Assembly (NCBI RefSeq): GCF_037201815.1 | Contig: NZ_CP147407.1 | Coordinates: 2,054,723-2,118,722 of the forward strand | DNA length: 64,000 nt | Reading direction: 5' to 3' | Source: Metabacillus sp. FJAT-52054 | GTDB taxonomy: Bacteria > Bacillota > Bacilli > Bacillales > Bacillaceae | Shown: positions 32,439-41,043 of the stretch, piece after piece | How the letters are laid out: the number at the start of each line of letters is the position of its first letter | How positions within the stretch are numbered: position 1 is the first letter of the stretch | Program-made: the position numbers and the translations under genes | Notes under the pieces: generated by a model | Seen by the model: only the letters and a program-made list of their open reading frames with translations | Told to the model about the DNA's origin: nothing | The model's database searches: none

Positions 32439-32622
32439 ATTGATGGAGATGCAGTAGTGCGCTGCTGTGTTTTTATCGCCTATGATAACGAAATGGCTTG
32501 GACTGGTTCTTTAGCAAGATCTGCTAATAAATTATTCCACCATGTATTGTGTGCTGTCCAATAATTGGACTCATGCAATCATGGTGGTTTTTTTATGTCC
32601 AAATTCAGGAAGGGGCAAAATA
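32439..32622 (+). promoter_or_regulatory. Structured 5' leader of fdhF with terminator (candidate riboswitch or attenuator)
   Basis: Three stems are visible: CAGTAG/CTGCTG (32452-32467) followed by GTTTTT; TTAGCA/TGCTAA (32511-32527); and a long terminator with outer arms CCACCATG (32537-32544) and CATGGTGG (32580-32587), an inner GTCCAA/TTGGAC stem and seven T (32588-32594). The arm TTGGAC occurs a second time at 32498-32503 and could pair with GTCCAA to break the terminator. The fdhF Shine-Dalgarno begins 14 nt after the T run. It matches no riboswitch class I can recognise. It occupies the 331-bp gap between yrhF and fdhF. Confidence 0.65.
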
Positions 32623-35565
32623 ATGAGTGATTCGAAGATTAGCGTGAAAATTAATGGAAGCGAATACGAAGCCAATCCGGGGACTTCCATTCTTGAAATC
32701 TTAAACGAACAGCAGATTCAGCATCCGCAGATTTGCTATGTGCCTGAAGTGGATCCAATCCAGACGTGTGATACGTGCATCGTGGAAGTGGACGGCCAGC
32801 TTGTCCGGTCATGTGCAACCTGTGCATCTGACGGTATGAATATTGAATTGGATTCAAGTGCAGCAAAGTCAGCCCAGACAGAAGCGATGGACCGTATTCT
32901 AGAAAATCACCTGCTCTACTGCACCGTATGCGATAACAACAACGGAAATTGCAAGCTGCATAACACGGCTGAATTCATGGAAATCGAGCATCAAAAATAT
33001 CCGTATACACCTAAAGTCGATCTGGATGACGTGGATATGTCCCATCCATTTTACCGCTATGATGCCAACCAATGCATCGCCTGCGGACAGTGTGTCGAAG
33101 TGTGTCAAAATCTGCAGGTGAATGAGACCCTCTCCATTGACTGGGAGGCAGACCGTCCCCGCGTCATTTGGGATGATGGTGCAGCCATCAATGATTCATC
33201 CTGCGTCAGCTGCGGACAATGTGTAACAGTCTGTCCATGTAATGCGCTCATGGAAAAATCAATGCTCGGCGAAGCCGGTTTCATGACAGGACTTAAAAGC
33301 GATATGCTCAGTCCTATGATTGATCTCGTAAAAGAGGTTGAGCCCGGATACAGCGGAATTTTCGCTATTTCGGAAGCAGAAGCTGCGATGAGAGACACTC
33401 GCACAAAGAAAACCAAAACGGTCTGCACCTTCTGCGGAGTCGGCTGTGCATTTGAAGTTTGGACGAAGGACCGTAAAATACTCAAGGTGCAGCCCGTTGA
33501 TGATGCACCGGTTAATGCCATTTCTACTTGTGTCAAAGGGAAATTCGGATGGGATTTCGTGAACTCCGAAGAGCGTATTACGAAACCGCTTATCCGAAAA
33601 AACGGCGCGTTCGTAGAAGCAAGCTGGAAGGAAGCCCTTGACCTCGTCGCAAGCAGACTTGGAACGATTAAAGAAAAGCACGGGGAAGGCTCCGTAGGTC
33701 TGATTTCATCTTCCAAAATTACGAACGAAGAAAACTACGTAATCCAGAAACTTGCCCGTCAGGTTTTTGAAACGAACAACGTGGACAACTGCTCCCGCTA
33801 CTGCCAATCCCCTGCCACAGACGGATTATTCCGTACAGTAGGAATGGGCGGAGACGCAGGTACCATCAAGGATATTGCGAAAGCAGGCCTCGTCATCATC
33901 GTCGGCGCCAATCCGGCTGAAGGACATCCGGTTCTTGCAACACGGGTTAAACGCGCCCATAAACTTCATGGCCAGAAGCTAATCGTTTCTGACCTGCGGA
34001 AAAACGAGATGGCTGAACGATCCGATTTGTTTATCAGCCCGAAACAAGGAACGGATCAAGTGTGGATTATGGCGGTAACGAAATACATGATGGATCAAGG
34101 CTGGCACGATCAGCGCTTTATTGATGAAAATGTGAATTTCTTTGATGAGTACAAGGAAGTACTTGAACGTTACACGCTTGAGTATGCTGAGAAATGGACG
34201 GGCATTACGAAGGAACAGATGATTGAAATTGCCGAAATGATTCGCGATGCTGACGGCACATGCGTGCTTTGGGGAATGGGCGTCACACAAAATACCGGCG
34301 GTTCCCATACTTCTGCTGCTATCTCCAATCTATTGCTTGCAACAGGAAATTATCGCCGTCCTGGTGCCGGCGCCTACCCTCTTCGCGGACATAACAACGT
34401 TCAAGGCGCTTGTGACATGGGTACGCTGCCAGGCTGGCTTCCAGGCTATCAGCACGTAACCGATGAAGCTGCCCGCGCAAAATTTGAAGAAGCGTACGGT
34501 GTGAAAATCAGCAGTACCCCTGGATTGAATAACATTGAAATGCTGGGGTCCATTGGTGCCGGCAAAATGAAAGCTATGTACTTGGTCGGAGAAGATATGG
34601 CACTGGTAGATGCCGATTCCAATCATGTTGATGAAATTCTTTCAAGCCTTGAGTTCTTTGTTGTTCAGGACATCTTCCTTTCCAGAACAGCCCAATACGC
34701 AGATGTTGTTCTGCCTGCGGCGCCTTCTTTAGAGAAAGATGGAACGTTCACCAACACGGAGCGTAGGGTTCAAAGATTGTATCAAGCCCTGCCAACACTT
34801 GGCGACTCCAAGCCGGATTGGTGGATTGTCCAAGAAATTGCCAACCGTCTAGGCGCAAACTGGAATTACACGCACCCAAGCGATATTTTCGCTGAAATGG
34901 CTTCCCTGTCTCCATTGTTCGGCGATGCAAGCTACGAAGTGCTTGAAGGCTGGAACAGCTTCCTGTGGGGCAGCTTTGATGGGAAAAGTACGCCGCTTCT
35001 TTATACAGACGGCTTCAACTTCCCGGACAAAAAAGCGCGGTTTGCCCTTTCTGACTGGGTGACACCTGCTGAGTTCCCTGATGAGTATGACTTGAATATC
35101 AACAATGGCCGGATGCTCGAGCATTTCCATGAAGGAAATATGACGAACAAATCCAAAGGAATTCAAGCTAAGGTTCCGCAGGTATTTGTAGAGGTCTCTT
35201 CTGCCCTAGCTAAAGAGCGCGGAGTGGAGGATGGTTCAGTGGTTCGCCTCGTTTCTCCATTTGGAGCCGTAAAATTGAGTGTCCTGATCACGGATCGGGT
35301 TAAAGGAAAAGAAATCTACCTTCCGATGAATTCAGTCGATAAAGAGACAGCAGTCAACTTCTTAACAGGGCCGATTTATGATACAGAAACCAATACGCCT
35401 GCCTATAAACAGACAAAAGTAAGGATGGAAGTGCTGGGAGAAAAACGCGAGATGCCATTGCCAAGCACAAATCCAAGAAATAAAAAACGCTATCCTCAAA
35501 ACGGAGTTGAAGCAGAACGAAAATGGGCTCGCCCAGGCTATGTTCATCTGACTACGGACAAATAA
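32623..35565 (+). CDS. fdhF: Cys-type formate dehydrogenase catalytic subunit (YrhE-like)
   Basis: 980-residue molybdo-enzyme oxidising formate to CO2. In order: 2Fe-2S domain (Cys38, 49, 52, 64), a NuoG-type Cys-rich segment (CTVCDNNNGNC, about 100-110), two 4Fe-4S motifs (CIACGQCVEVC about 151-161; CVSCGQCVTVC about 194-204), the 4Fe-4S motif of the Mo domain (CTFCGVGC...C, about 268-303), the bis-MGD catalytic domain with Cys394 in SRYCQSPA in place of selenocysteine, and a C-terminal dinucleotide-binding domain. ATG 32623 has AGGAAGGGG; a longer frame through the leader terminator is rejected. Its electron acceptor is unknown, although the N terminus resembles NAD-linked enzymes. Confidence 0.95.
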   Translation: MSDSKISVKINGSEYEANPGTSILEILNEQQIQHPQICYVPEVDPIQTCDTCIVEVDGQLVRSCATCASDGMNIELDSSAAKSAQTEAMDRILENHLLYCTVCDNNNGNCKLHNTAEFMEIEHQKYPYTPKVDLDDVDMSHPFYRYDANQCIACGQCVEVCQNLQVNETLSIDWEADRPRVIWDDGAAINDSSCVSCGQCVTVCPCNALMEKSMLGEAGFMTGLKSDMLSPMIDLVKEVEPGYSGIFAISEAEAAMRDTRTKKTKTVCTFCGVGCAFEVWTKDRKILKVQPVDDAPVNAISTCVKGKFGWDFVNSEERITKPLIRKNGAFVEASWKEALDLVASRLGTIKEKHGEGSVGLISSSKITNEENYVIQKLARQVFETNNVDNCSRYCQSPATDGLFRTVGMGGDAGTIKDIAKAGLVIIVGANPAEGHPVLATRVKRAHKLHGQKLIVSDLRKNEMAERSDLFISPKQGTDQVWIMAVTKYMMDQGWHDQRFIDENVNFFDEYKEVLERYTLEYAEKWTGITKEQMIEIAEMIRDADGTCVLWGMGVTQNTGGSHTSAAISNLLLATGNYRRPGAGAYPLRGHNNVQGACDMGTLPGWLPGYQHVTDEAARAKFEEAYGVKISSTPGLNNIEMLGSIGAGKMKAMYLVGEDMALVDADSNHVDEILSSLEFFVVQDIFLSRTAQYADVVLPAAPSLEKDGTFTNTERRVQRLYQALPTLGDSKPDWWIVQEIANRLGANWNYTHPSDIFAEMASLSPLFGDASYEVLEGWNSFLWGSFDGKSTPLLYTDGFNFPDKKARFALSDWVTPAEFPDEYDLNINNGRMLEHFHEGNMTNKSKGIQAKVPQVFVEVSSALAKERGVEDGSVVRLVSPFGAVKLSVLITDRVKGKEIYLPMNSVDKETAVNFLTGPIYDTETNTPAYKQTKVRMEVLGEKREMPLPSTNPRNKKRYPQNGVEAERKWARPGYVHLTTDK

Positions 35566-35578
35566 GGAGGGAATACCA

Positions 35579-36061
35579 TTGGCAGCTCCTATTACAGAAA
35601 TCAGAAAACCTCAATTAAGCGAGGAAGAAGTTAAACAGCAAAAGCTTAATGATTTAAAAACACTGCTCGCTGAAAATGAAACAGCTTTGACAAAAATGCT
35701 GGAAATAGCAAGTGAGCTGAACAGCATCGGCGTTCTTGACGCAGCGGACCATATGCTTCTAGCCAAAGACGAAATTGCAAAAATAGCTCTTGGACAGGTT
35801 TCACGCAAACCAGTTACCAACCTTCTCAATACCTTGCTCGGTGCAACTGGAGCATTGATGAAAGCAGATCCCGAACAAACTTCCAAGCTATTAAACAGTG
35901 CTGTTGCCGGTATGGATGCAGGAAGCAAATACTTAGAATCTGAAAAAAAGGTAACCGTCATGGATTTATTAAAAACACTGAGCGATCCTGATATTAATAG
36001 AGCAATCGGCTTCGGCCTCCATTTCCTCCGTGGAATGGGAAAAGATCTGAAAGAGAAATAA
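35579..36061 (+). CDS. DUF1641 protein, formate dehydrogenase partner (YrhD-like)
   Basis: 160-residue, largely helical soluble protein with the DUF1641 core (LNTLLGATGALMKADPEQTSKLLNSAVAGM ... GFGLHFLRGMG). It starts at TTG 35579 behind AGGAGGG, 13 bp after fdhF. DUF1641 proteins regularly accompany this type of formate dehydrogenase (YrhD-YrhE in B. subtilis) and may be a small subunit or assembly factor. That role is inferred from gene neighbourhood. Confidence 0.88.
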   Translation: MAAPITEIRKPQLSEEEVKQQKLNDLKTLLAENETALTKMLEIASELNSIGVLDAADHMLLAKDEIAKIALGQVSRKPVTNLLNTLLGATGALMKADPEQTSKLLNSAVAGMDAGSKYLESEKKVTVMDLLKTLSDPDINRAIGFGLHFLRGMGKDLKEK

Positions 36062-36067
36062 CTTACT

Positions 36068-36105
36068 GACTGAAAAGACGCCTTGAGCTTCTTTTCAGTC
36101 TTTTT
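36068..36105 (+). terminator. Terminator of the fdhF operon
   Basis: GACTGAAAAG (36068-36077) and CTTTTCAGTC (36091-36100) form a perfect 10-bp stem with a 13-nt loop, followed by TTTTT. Confidence 0.9.
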
Positions 36106-36127
36106 CAATGGCGGCGTGAGAGTCCAG

Positions 36128-36231
36128 ATTTTGTCTGACAAGTGATGGATTTCTCAGATTGTTTGACAATTTTGTCTGACAAGTGACGGACTGCCCCGTT
36201 TGTCTGACGATTTTGTCTGACAAATGATGGA
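36128..36231 (+). repeat. Tandem repeat with 41-bp period
   Basis: A 22-bp core, ATTTTGTCTGACAAGTGATG followed by GA, occurs at 36128, 36169 and 36210 with one or two changes. Each copy contains the near-palindrome TTGTCTGACAA. Between them lie variants TTGTTTGACAA (36159) and TTGTCTGACGA (36200), so spacing alternates 28 and 13 bp. The rest of the 330-bp gap to the Mrp gene shows no other gene. Confidence 0.85.
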
Positions 36232-36337
36232 CTACCCGCGAGGAAGCAGCGGGACAGATGAGAGTCTTCAGGCGTGTAGCGCAGCGAATCCTCTCCTTTG
36301 CCCTGCTCATGCATGCGAAAACCTGCCATTATTATTC

Positions 36338-36365
36338 TTGTTTACAGCAGTCTCCAGTATAGAAT
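36338..36365 (+). promoter_or_regulatory. Possible promoter for the Mrp-family gene
   Basis: TTGTTT (36338-36343), 16 nt and TAGAAT (36360-36365), about 27 bp before the gene start. Moderate match only. Confidence 0.35.
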
Positions 36366-36391
36366 CTGACTCAGTAAGGACTGATCAAAAA

Positions 36392-37432
36392 ATGACAAAT
36401 GAACAAATTCTGAATGCTTTAAAGCATGTAAACGATCCTGAATTGAATAAAAGCTTAGTAGAGTTAAACATGATAAGGAATGTGCGGCTGGAGGGAAACC
36501 ATATCCAGCTGCAAGTCGTTTTAACGATTTCAGGCTGTCCATTAAAGGCGAAAATTCAGGAAGACATCGAAAATGCCCTTTACAAAATTGGCGCATCCAA
36601 GGTTACGATCGAATTCGGATCTATGACTCCCGAGGAAAGAGCGGCATTAACACAATCTTTGAAAAACGAAACGACAGCTGATAACGGCATGCCAGCCATG
36701 CTCCGCCCGGATTCAGGGGTTACCTTCCTTACCATTACGAGCGGGAAAGGCGGAGTCGGCAAATCTACCGTTACGATCAACCTTGCAGCTGCACTGGCTA
36801 AAATGGGGAAAAAAGTCGGCATTCTTGATGCAGACATTTACGGATTCAGCATTCCCGCTATGCTGCAAGTACAGGATAAACCTACAATGATTGATCAGAC
36901 CGCAATCCCGGTAGAAAGCTATGGTATTAAAATCATGTCCATGGCCTTCTTTGCGAATGGAAACAACCCTGTGATGTGGCGCGGTCCCATGCTGAATAAA
37001 TGGATTAAAAATTTCCTGGTAAACACCCATTGGGGGGAACTTGACTACTTGCTCCTTGATCTTCCGCCCGGAACCGGTGATGTGGCCATCGATGTAGCGG
37101 CGATGATCCCGCAGGCCAAGGAAGTTATCGTTACCACTCCTCATGTGGTCGCTTCTTTAGTAGCATCAAGAGCTGGAATCATGGCTCAGCATACGAAGCA
37201 TGAAATCGCCGGAGTTGTAGAAAACATGGCATACCTGGAAGAATCAGATGGCACGAAAAGATATTTGTTTGGGAAAGATGGCGGAGAAATGCTTGCCAGA
37301 CAGCTGCAAACGGAAGTCATCGCAAGAATACCTTTTGGACAGCCTGATGACAGACTGACTGAAGGACTTTATCAAGAAGAATCTCTTCCCGGAGAAATGT
37401 TTAGAAGCCTTGCTGAACATTTCATACTTTAA
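36392..37432 (+). CDS. Mrp/NBP35-family P-loop ATPase (ApbC/SalA-like)
   Basis: 346 residues: an N-terminal MIP18/DUF59 domain (1 to about 80; VNDPELNKSLVELNMIRNV, SGCPLK) and a deviant-Walker ATPase with TSGKGGVGKST (about 117-126), LDADIYGFSIPAML, MWRGPML and LDLPPGTGDVAI. The C-terminal CxxC cluster motif of classical Mrp (after ENMAY) is missing, as in B. subtilis SalA. Fe-S cluster carriage or regulation are both possible. ATG 36392 is preferred to a longer frame running through the repeat; the Shine-Dalgarno (AAGGA) is weak. Confidence 0.88.
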   Translation: MTNEQILNALKHVNDPELNKSLVELNMIRNVRLEGNHIQLQVVLTISGCPLKAKIQEDIENALYKIGASKVTIEFGSMTPEERAALTQSLKNETTADNGMPAMLRPDSGVTFLTITSGKGGVGKSTVTINLAAALAKMGKKVGILDADIYGFSIPAMLQVQDKPTMIDQTAIPVESYGIKIMSMAFFANGNNPVMWRGPMLNKWIKNFLVNTHWGELDYLLLDLPPGTGDVAIDVAAMIPQAKEVIVTTPHVVASLVASRAGIMAQHTKHEIAGVVENMAYLEESDGTKRYLFGKDGGEMLARQLQTEVIARIPFGQPDDRLTEGLYQEESLPGEMFRSLAEHFIL

Positions 37433-37473
37433 CAAAAGAACTAACTGTGTTCATACTGAGAATAAACAAAAAG

Positions 37474-37507
37474 AAAAAGCAAGAAGTTTTCCAGCTTCTT
37501 GCTTTTT
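37474..37507. terminator. Bidirectional terminator between the Mrp gene and the copper operon
   Basis: AAAAAGCAAGAAG (37474-37486) and CTTCTTGCTTTTT (37495-37507) form a perfect 13-bp stem with an 8-nt loop, with A/T tracts suited to both strands. Confidence 0.9.
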
Positions 37508-37512
37508 CTCTA

Positions 37513-38313
37513 TCAGTCTTCCACCTTAACTGTATAAGGGAAAACATGAACCTTCCCTTCAAACTTGAATTCTGCCCAAATCTTATATATCCCCGGTTTC
37601 TCAAATTGCGTTTCAAACTTTGTCTCTTTTTCAGAAGCCGGGTGAACATGTACGTACTTTTCCCCTTTTTCATCCAGAATGACGACATGTCCTGCAGCGC
37701 CAAGATATGGTTCCGGCTCCCCTTTGTTAAATGAAAATGCAAGCGTAACCGGTTCCTGGCTTTTCAGTTCATGGGGATTCATCTCAGCCGTATAGTCCCC
37801 TGCAGTCTTTTTATATGAGTTTTCCGGCTGCAGCGATGGGATTTTCACTCCATTTAAAGTACCGATATGGAATCCTAGCGGCTTCACCTCATACTCCGCA
37901 TTTTCAGGGCTGATATCCACAAATGCCTTGTAGTTTCCGTCAGAAAGCTTTTGTTCTGCCTCAAATGTGCCATCTGCCGTTTTGACGGGATGAATATGGT
38001 GATATTTCTTCAAATCATCACTTACTACAATGAGGTGCATGATTTTTTCGTGATTGACCTTTAGTTTGTCAAATGGTTTCCCTTCATTGTCTTTTAACCT
38101 GATTACAATGCGATTATCCTGAAACGTAACTGCCGCTTGAATTTCTTTTGAGTGGACGTTAAGGTTATCGTGACTTGAATGAGGATTGGCCTCTTGATGA
38201 GAGTGATTTCTCCCTTCAGGTTTACCCGAAGCAGCTTGCACCATAAGATACACACCGGTTACTGCTCCCGCAATCAAAACGGCTGCCACAACCCATTTTG
38301 TTATGATCGACAT
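37513..38313 (-). CDS. His-rich exported or membrane-anchored protein of the copper operon
   Basis: 266-residue protein with an N-terminal signal or anchor helix (KWVVAAVLIAGAVTGVYLMV) and an extracytoplasmic part rich in His: HSHQEANPHSSH just after the helix, then KKYHHIHP and a second YVHVHP. Two beta-sandwich-like halves repeat a similar pattern (MHLIVVSDDLKKYHHIHP versus GHVVILDEKGEKYVHVHP). It follows copA by 12 bp. Extracytoplasmic copper binding or handling is inferred from the His clusters and operon; not a classic CopC. Exact family not recognised. Confidence 0.82.
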   Translation of the reverse strand: MSIITKWVVAAVLIAGAVTGVYLMVQAASGKPEGRNHSHQEANPHSSHDNLNVHSKEIQAAVTFQDNRIVIRLKDNEGKPFDKLKVNHEKIMHLIVVSDDLKKYHHIHPVKTADGTFEAEQKLSDGNYKAFVDISPENAEYEVKPLGFHIGTLNGVKIPSLQPENSYKKTAGDYTAEMNPHELKSQEPVTLAFSFNKGEPEPYLGAAGHVVILDEKGEKYVHVHPASEKETKFETQFEKPGIYKIWAEFKFEGKVHVFPYTVKVED

Positions 38314-38325
38314 AATCTGCCTCCA

Positions 38326-40740
38326 TTATTTTAGCTTTACTCGCTGGAGTCGAAGTGCATTAAGAACGACTGAAACTGAGCTAAATGCCATTGCTGCACC
38401 TGCAAGCCATGGAGCAAGGAAGCCTGCTGCAGCGATAGGAATTCCAATTACGTTATAGCCAAATGCCCAGAACAGGTTTTGTTTAATATTGCGGATCGTT
38501 TTTCGGCTCATGAATAAGGCATCAGCAATCCTGTTCAAATCCCCTCGTATGAGGGTGATATCGGCTGCCTCCATCGCCACATCTGTTCCGGTGCCGATTG
38601 CCATGCCGATATCAGCTGAAGCAAGGGCAGGTGCATCGTTTATTCCGTCTCCCACCATGGCCACCCGTTTGCCTTCTTTCTGAAGTCTTTTCACAGCCGC
38701 AGCTTTTTCTTCCGGCAATACCTCTGCAATCACTTCATCGATTCCTGCCTGAGCGGCAATAGTCTTGGCAGTTCTCTCGTTATCTCCGGTAACCATGATT
38801 ACCCTTACATTCATGTCCTTCAATCTCTTCACTGCTTCTGCTGAATTTGCTTTGATCGTATCTGCAACTGAAATCAGCCCTGCATACGTACCGTTAATGC
38901 CAATCAGCATGGCGGTCTTGCCCTCCCCTTCTAATTTCTTCATTAAAGGGATTGCCTGAGAGATTTCTATACCATTTTCTTCCATAAATTTTCTTGTTCC
39001 AGCCAAAACGATATCTCCGTTCACAGCTGAACGGATTCCATACCCTGGAATCGTTTCAAATTCCTGAACCTCTGCTAAAGGAATTCCCCGTTCTTTGATT
39101 CCATCTGTAATGGCTTTTGCCAGCGGGTGCTCTGACTGATTCTCTGCTGAAGCAAGAATGGATAAAACTTGATTTTCATTTTCCGAAATGATGTTTACAT
39201 CGGTCAAAACAGGAGTACCGTTCGTTACTGTTCCCGTCTTATCTAATAAAACGGTATCAATCCTGTGCGCAGCTTCTAAATGTTCTCCGCCCTTAAACAA
39301 AATCCCGTATTCTGCCGCGCGCCCTGAACCGGCCATAATGGAGGTTGGAGTCGCAAGACCAAGAGCACATGGACAGGCGATTACAAGGACCGCAATCAGC
39401 TTTTCCAGGGCAGAAGCAAATTCACCAGGGTTAATCCAGACGATCCAAACTAAAAATGTGAGAAAAGCCAATCCTAATACTACCGGAACAAATACACCGG
39501 AAATTTGATCTGCAAGCCTTTGGATAGGTGCTTTTGAACTTTGAGCTTCCTCCACCACTTTAATAATTTGCGCGAGAGCCGTCTCTTTTCCTACTTTGGC
39601 AGCGCGGAACTTAATGAATCCGTTCTTGTTTATCGTCGAACCGAATACTGAATCCCCGGCTGCTTTATCTGAGGGGATGCTTTCCCCTGTGAGCATGGAC
39701 TCATCTATTGCCGTTCGGCCTTCGATAATCTCACCGTCAACCGGAATTTTTTCTCCCGGTTTAACGAAAACAAGATCCCCTTTTACAACTTCTTCAAGCG
39801 GAACCGTCATCTCCTGCCCATCCCGGTAAACGGAAGCTGTTTTGGCCTGCAGCCCCATCAGTTTTTTGATTGATTCGGATGACCGGCCTTTTGCTTGCGT
39901 TTCAAGCATTTTCCCAAGCAGGATGAGGGTAATGAGAATGGCGCTTGTTTCAAAATAAAGCCCTTGTATATGTTCCTGTAAACTGATTGATTTAAACGTT
40001 ATGAACAGGCTGTATAAATAAGCTGTGGAAGTACCCAAGGCCACCAGAACGTCCATATTGGCGCCTTTATTTCTTAATGCATGGTAAGCGCCTTTATAAA
40101 ATTGCCCACCGGCAATAAATTGAACGGGTGTAGCGAACGCAAGCTGAACCCAAGGGTTCATCAGCATATCGGGCAAATAAATAAAGGATGTAAAAGAAAA
40201 ATGGCTGACCATTGCCCAAAGCAGCGGAATGGACAGAATCATAGAAAACAAGAATTTCCCCTGCTGGTTTTGAATTTCTTTTAATCGCCGGTCCCCTGCC
40301 TCCTTATCTTCCTTCTTCACTGCGGCCCCATATCCCAGTTTTTCAATCCTGTTAATAATTTCCTTTGGTCCAGTATCAGCAGGATTATATTCGACCGAAG
40401 CACTTTCCGTGGCCAGATTCACGGATGCTTTATAAACTCCATGCGTTTTATTCAGTCCTTTCTCAATCCTGGCTGCGCAGGCGGAACAGGTCATTCCTGT
40501 AATGGAAAAGGCATCTTTTATCCCTTCTGGTTCATATCCAAGATCTTTAATTTTTGCATGTATTTCAGAGAGGCTGACTGTTTTTGCATCGTATTGAATA
40601 GAAGATCGTTCAAGCGCAAGATTTACATTCGCTTCCTCTATTCCATCCAGTTTTTTAAGGCCTTTCTCAATACGGGCTGCACAGGCAGCGCATGTCATTC
40701 CGCTGATTCCAATATTTGTTTCTTTCAATTGCCTGCTCAA
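38326..40740 (-). CDS. copA: Copper-exporting P1B-type ATPase
   Basis: 804 residues: two N-terminal heavy-metal domains (GMTCAAC, Cys17/20; GMTCSAC, Cys85/88), about eight transmembrane helices with the Cu+ site CPC (456-458), phosphorylation Asp500 in DKTGT, TGES and GDGINDAPAL. It exports Cu+ across the membrane. Start TTG 40740 with GGAGG about 9 nt upstream. The upstream gap to copZ contains a CsoR-like operator. Confidence 0.96.
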   Translation of the reverse strand: MSRQLKETNIGISGMTCAACAARIEKGLKKLDGIEEANVNLALERSSIQYDAKTVSLSEIHAKIKDLGYEPEGIKDAFSITGMTCSACAARIEKGLNKTHGVYKASVNLATESASVEYNPADTGPKEIINRIEKLGYGAAVKKEDKEAGDRRLKEIQNQQGKFLFSMILSIPLLWAMVSHFSFTSFIYLPDMLMNPWVQLAFATPVQFIAGGQFYKGAYHALRNKGANMDVLVALGTSTAYLYSLFITFKSISLQEHIQGLYFETSAILITLILLGKMLETQAKGRSSESIKKLMGLQAKTASVYRDGQEMTVPLEEVVKGDLVFVKPGEKIPVDGEIIEGRTAIDESMLTGESIPSDKAAGDSVFGSTINKNGFIKFRAAKVGKETALAQIIKVVEEAQSSKAPIQRLADQISGVFVPVVLGLAFLTFLVWIVWINPGEFASALEKLIAVLVIACPCALGLATPTSIMAGSGRAAEYGILFKGGEHLEAAHRIDTVLLDKTGTVTNGTPVLTDVNIISENENQVLSILASAENQSEHPLAKAITDGIKERGIPLAEVQEFETIPGYGIRSAVNGDIVLAGTRKFMEENGIEISQAIPLMKKLEGEGKTAMLIGINGTYAGLISVADTIKANSAEAVKRLKDMNVRVIMVTGDNERTAKTIAAQAGIDEVIAEVLPEEKAAAVKRLQKEGKRVAMVGDGINDAPALASADIGMAIGTGTDVAMEAADITLIRGDLNRIADALFMSRKTIRNIKQNLFWAFGYNVIGIPIAAAGFLAPWLAGAAMAFSSVSVVLNALRLQRVKLK

Positions 40741-40754
40741 GATTTCCCGCCTCC

Positions 40755-40773
40755 TATACCTTATAGGGGTATA
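40755..40773 (-). promoter_or_regulatory. CsoR-type operator before copA
   Basis: The dyad TATACCTTATAGGGGTATA resembles the clear operator before csoR (TACCC-TTAT-GGGGTA) and lies in the copZ-copA gap, 14 bp before the copA start. It may control an internal copA promoter. Confidence 0.55.
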
Positions 40774-40824
40774 TTTTTTCTGAAAAGAGACGCGCTACTT
40801 AGACAATAGCACGTACTCCCTGTC

Positions 40825-41031
40825 TTATTCTGCTGCCTCATATCCTTGATCATCAATCGTTTCGATGATTTCTTCCAGACTTACCTTTTCAGGTGTATAA
40901 GTTACTTCAGCTTTTCCTTCATTTAAATAGACTTTTACAGAGGACACCCCGCCAAGCTTTCCTACGCTATCTTCAACTGCTTTTACACAATGTCCGCAGC
41001 TCATTCCTTTAACTGTTAGAGTGGTTATCAC
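40825..41031 (-). CDS. copZ: Copper chaperone CopZ
   Basis: 68-residue HMA protein with the Cu+-binding GMSCGHC (Cys12, Cys15) and the ferredoxin-like beta-alpha-beta pattern. It delivers Cu+ to CopA and to CsoR. Starts 12 bp after csoR. Confidence 0.95.
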   Translation of the reverse strand: MITTLTVKGMSCGHCVKAVEDSVGKLGGVSSVKVYLNEGKAEVTYTPEKVSLEEIIETIDDQGYEAAE

Positions 41032-41043
41032 AATAATCTCCCC

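Noticed and set aside
32433..32498. AGCCAT/ATGGCT as P1 stem of an fdhF riboswitch
   Set aside because: AGCCAT (32433-32438) follows the -10 immediately and would lie upstream of the expected transcription start near 32439.
32542..32622. 27-codon N-terminal extension of fdhF
   Set aside because: It runs through the terminator hairpin, has no ribosome-binding site, and the family begins at MSDSKISVKINGSEY; ATG 32623 has a good site.
36128..36231. Possible CRISPR-like array
   Set aside because: Only three 22-bp units with short, partly related spacers, no cas genes in the window; better described as a tandem repeat.
36224..36391. 56-codon N-terminal extension of the Mrp-family protein
   Set aside because: Composition is not protein-like, it begins in the repeat, and the MIP18 domain starts at ATG 36392.
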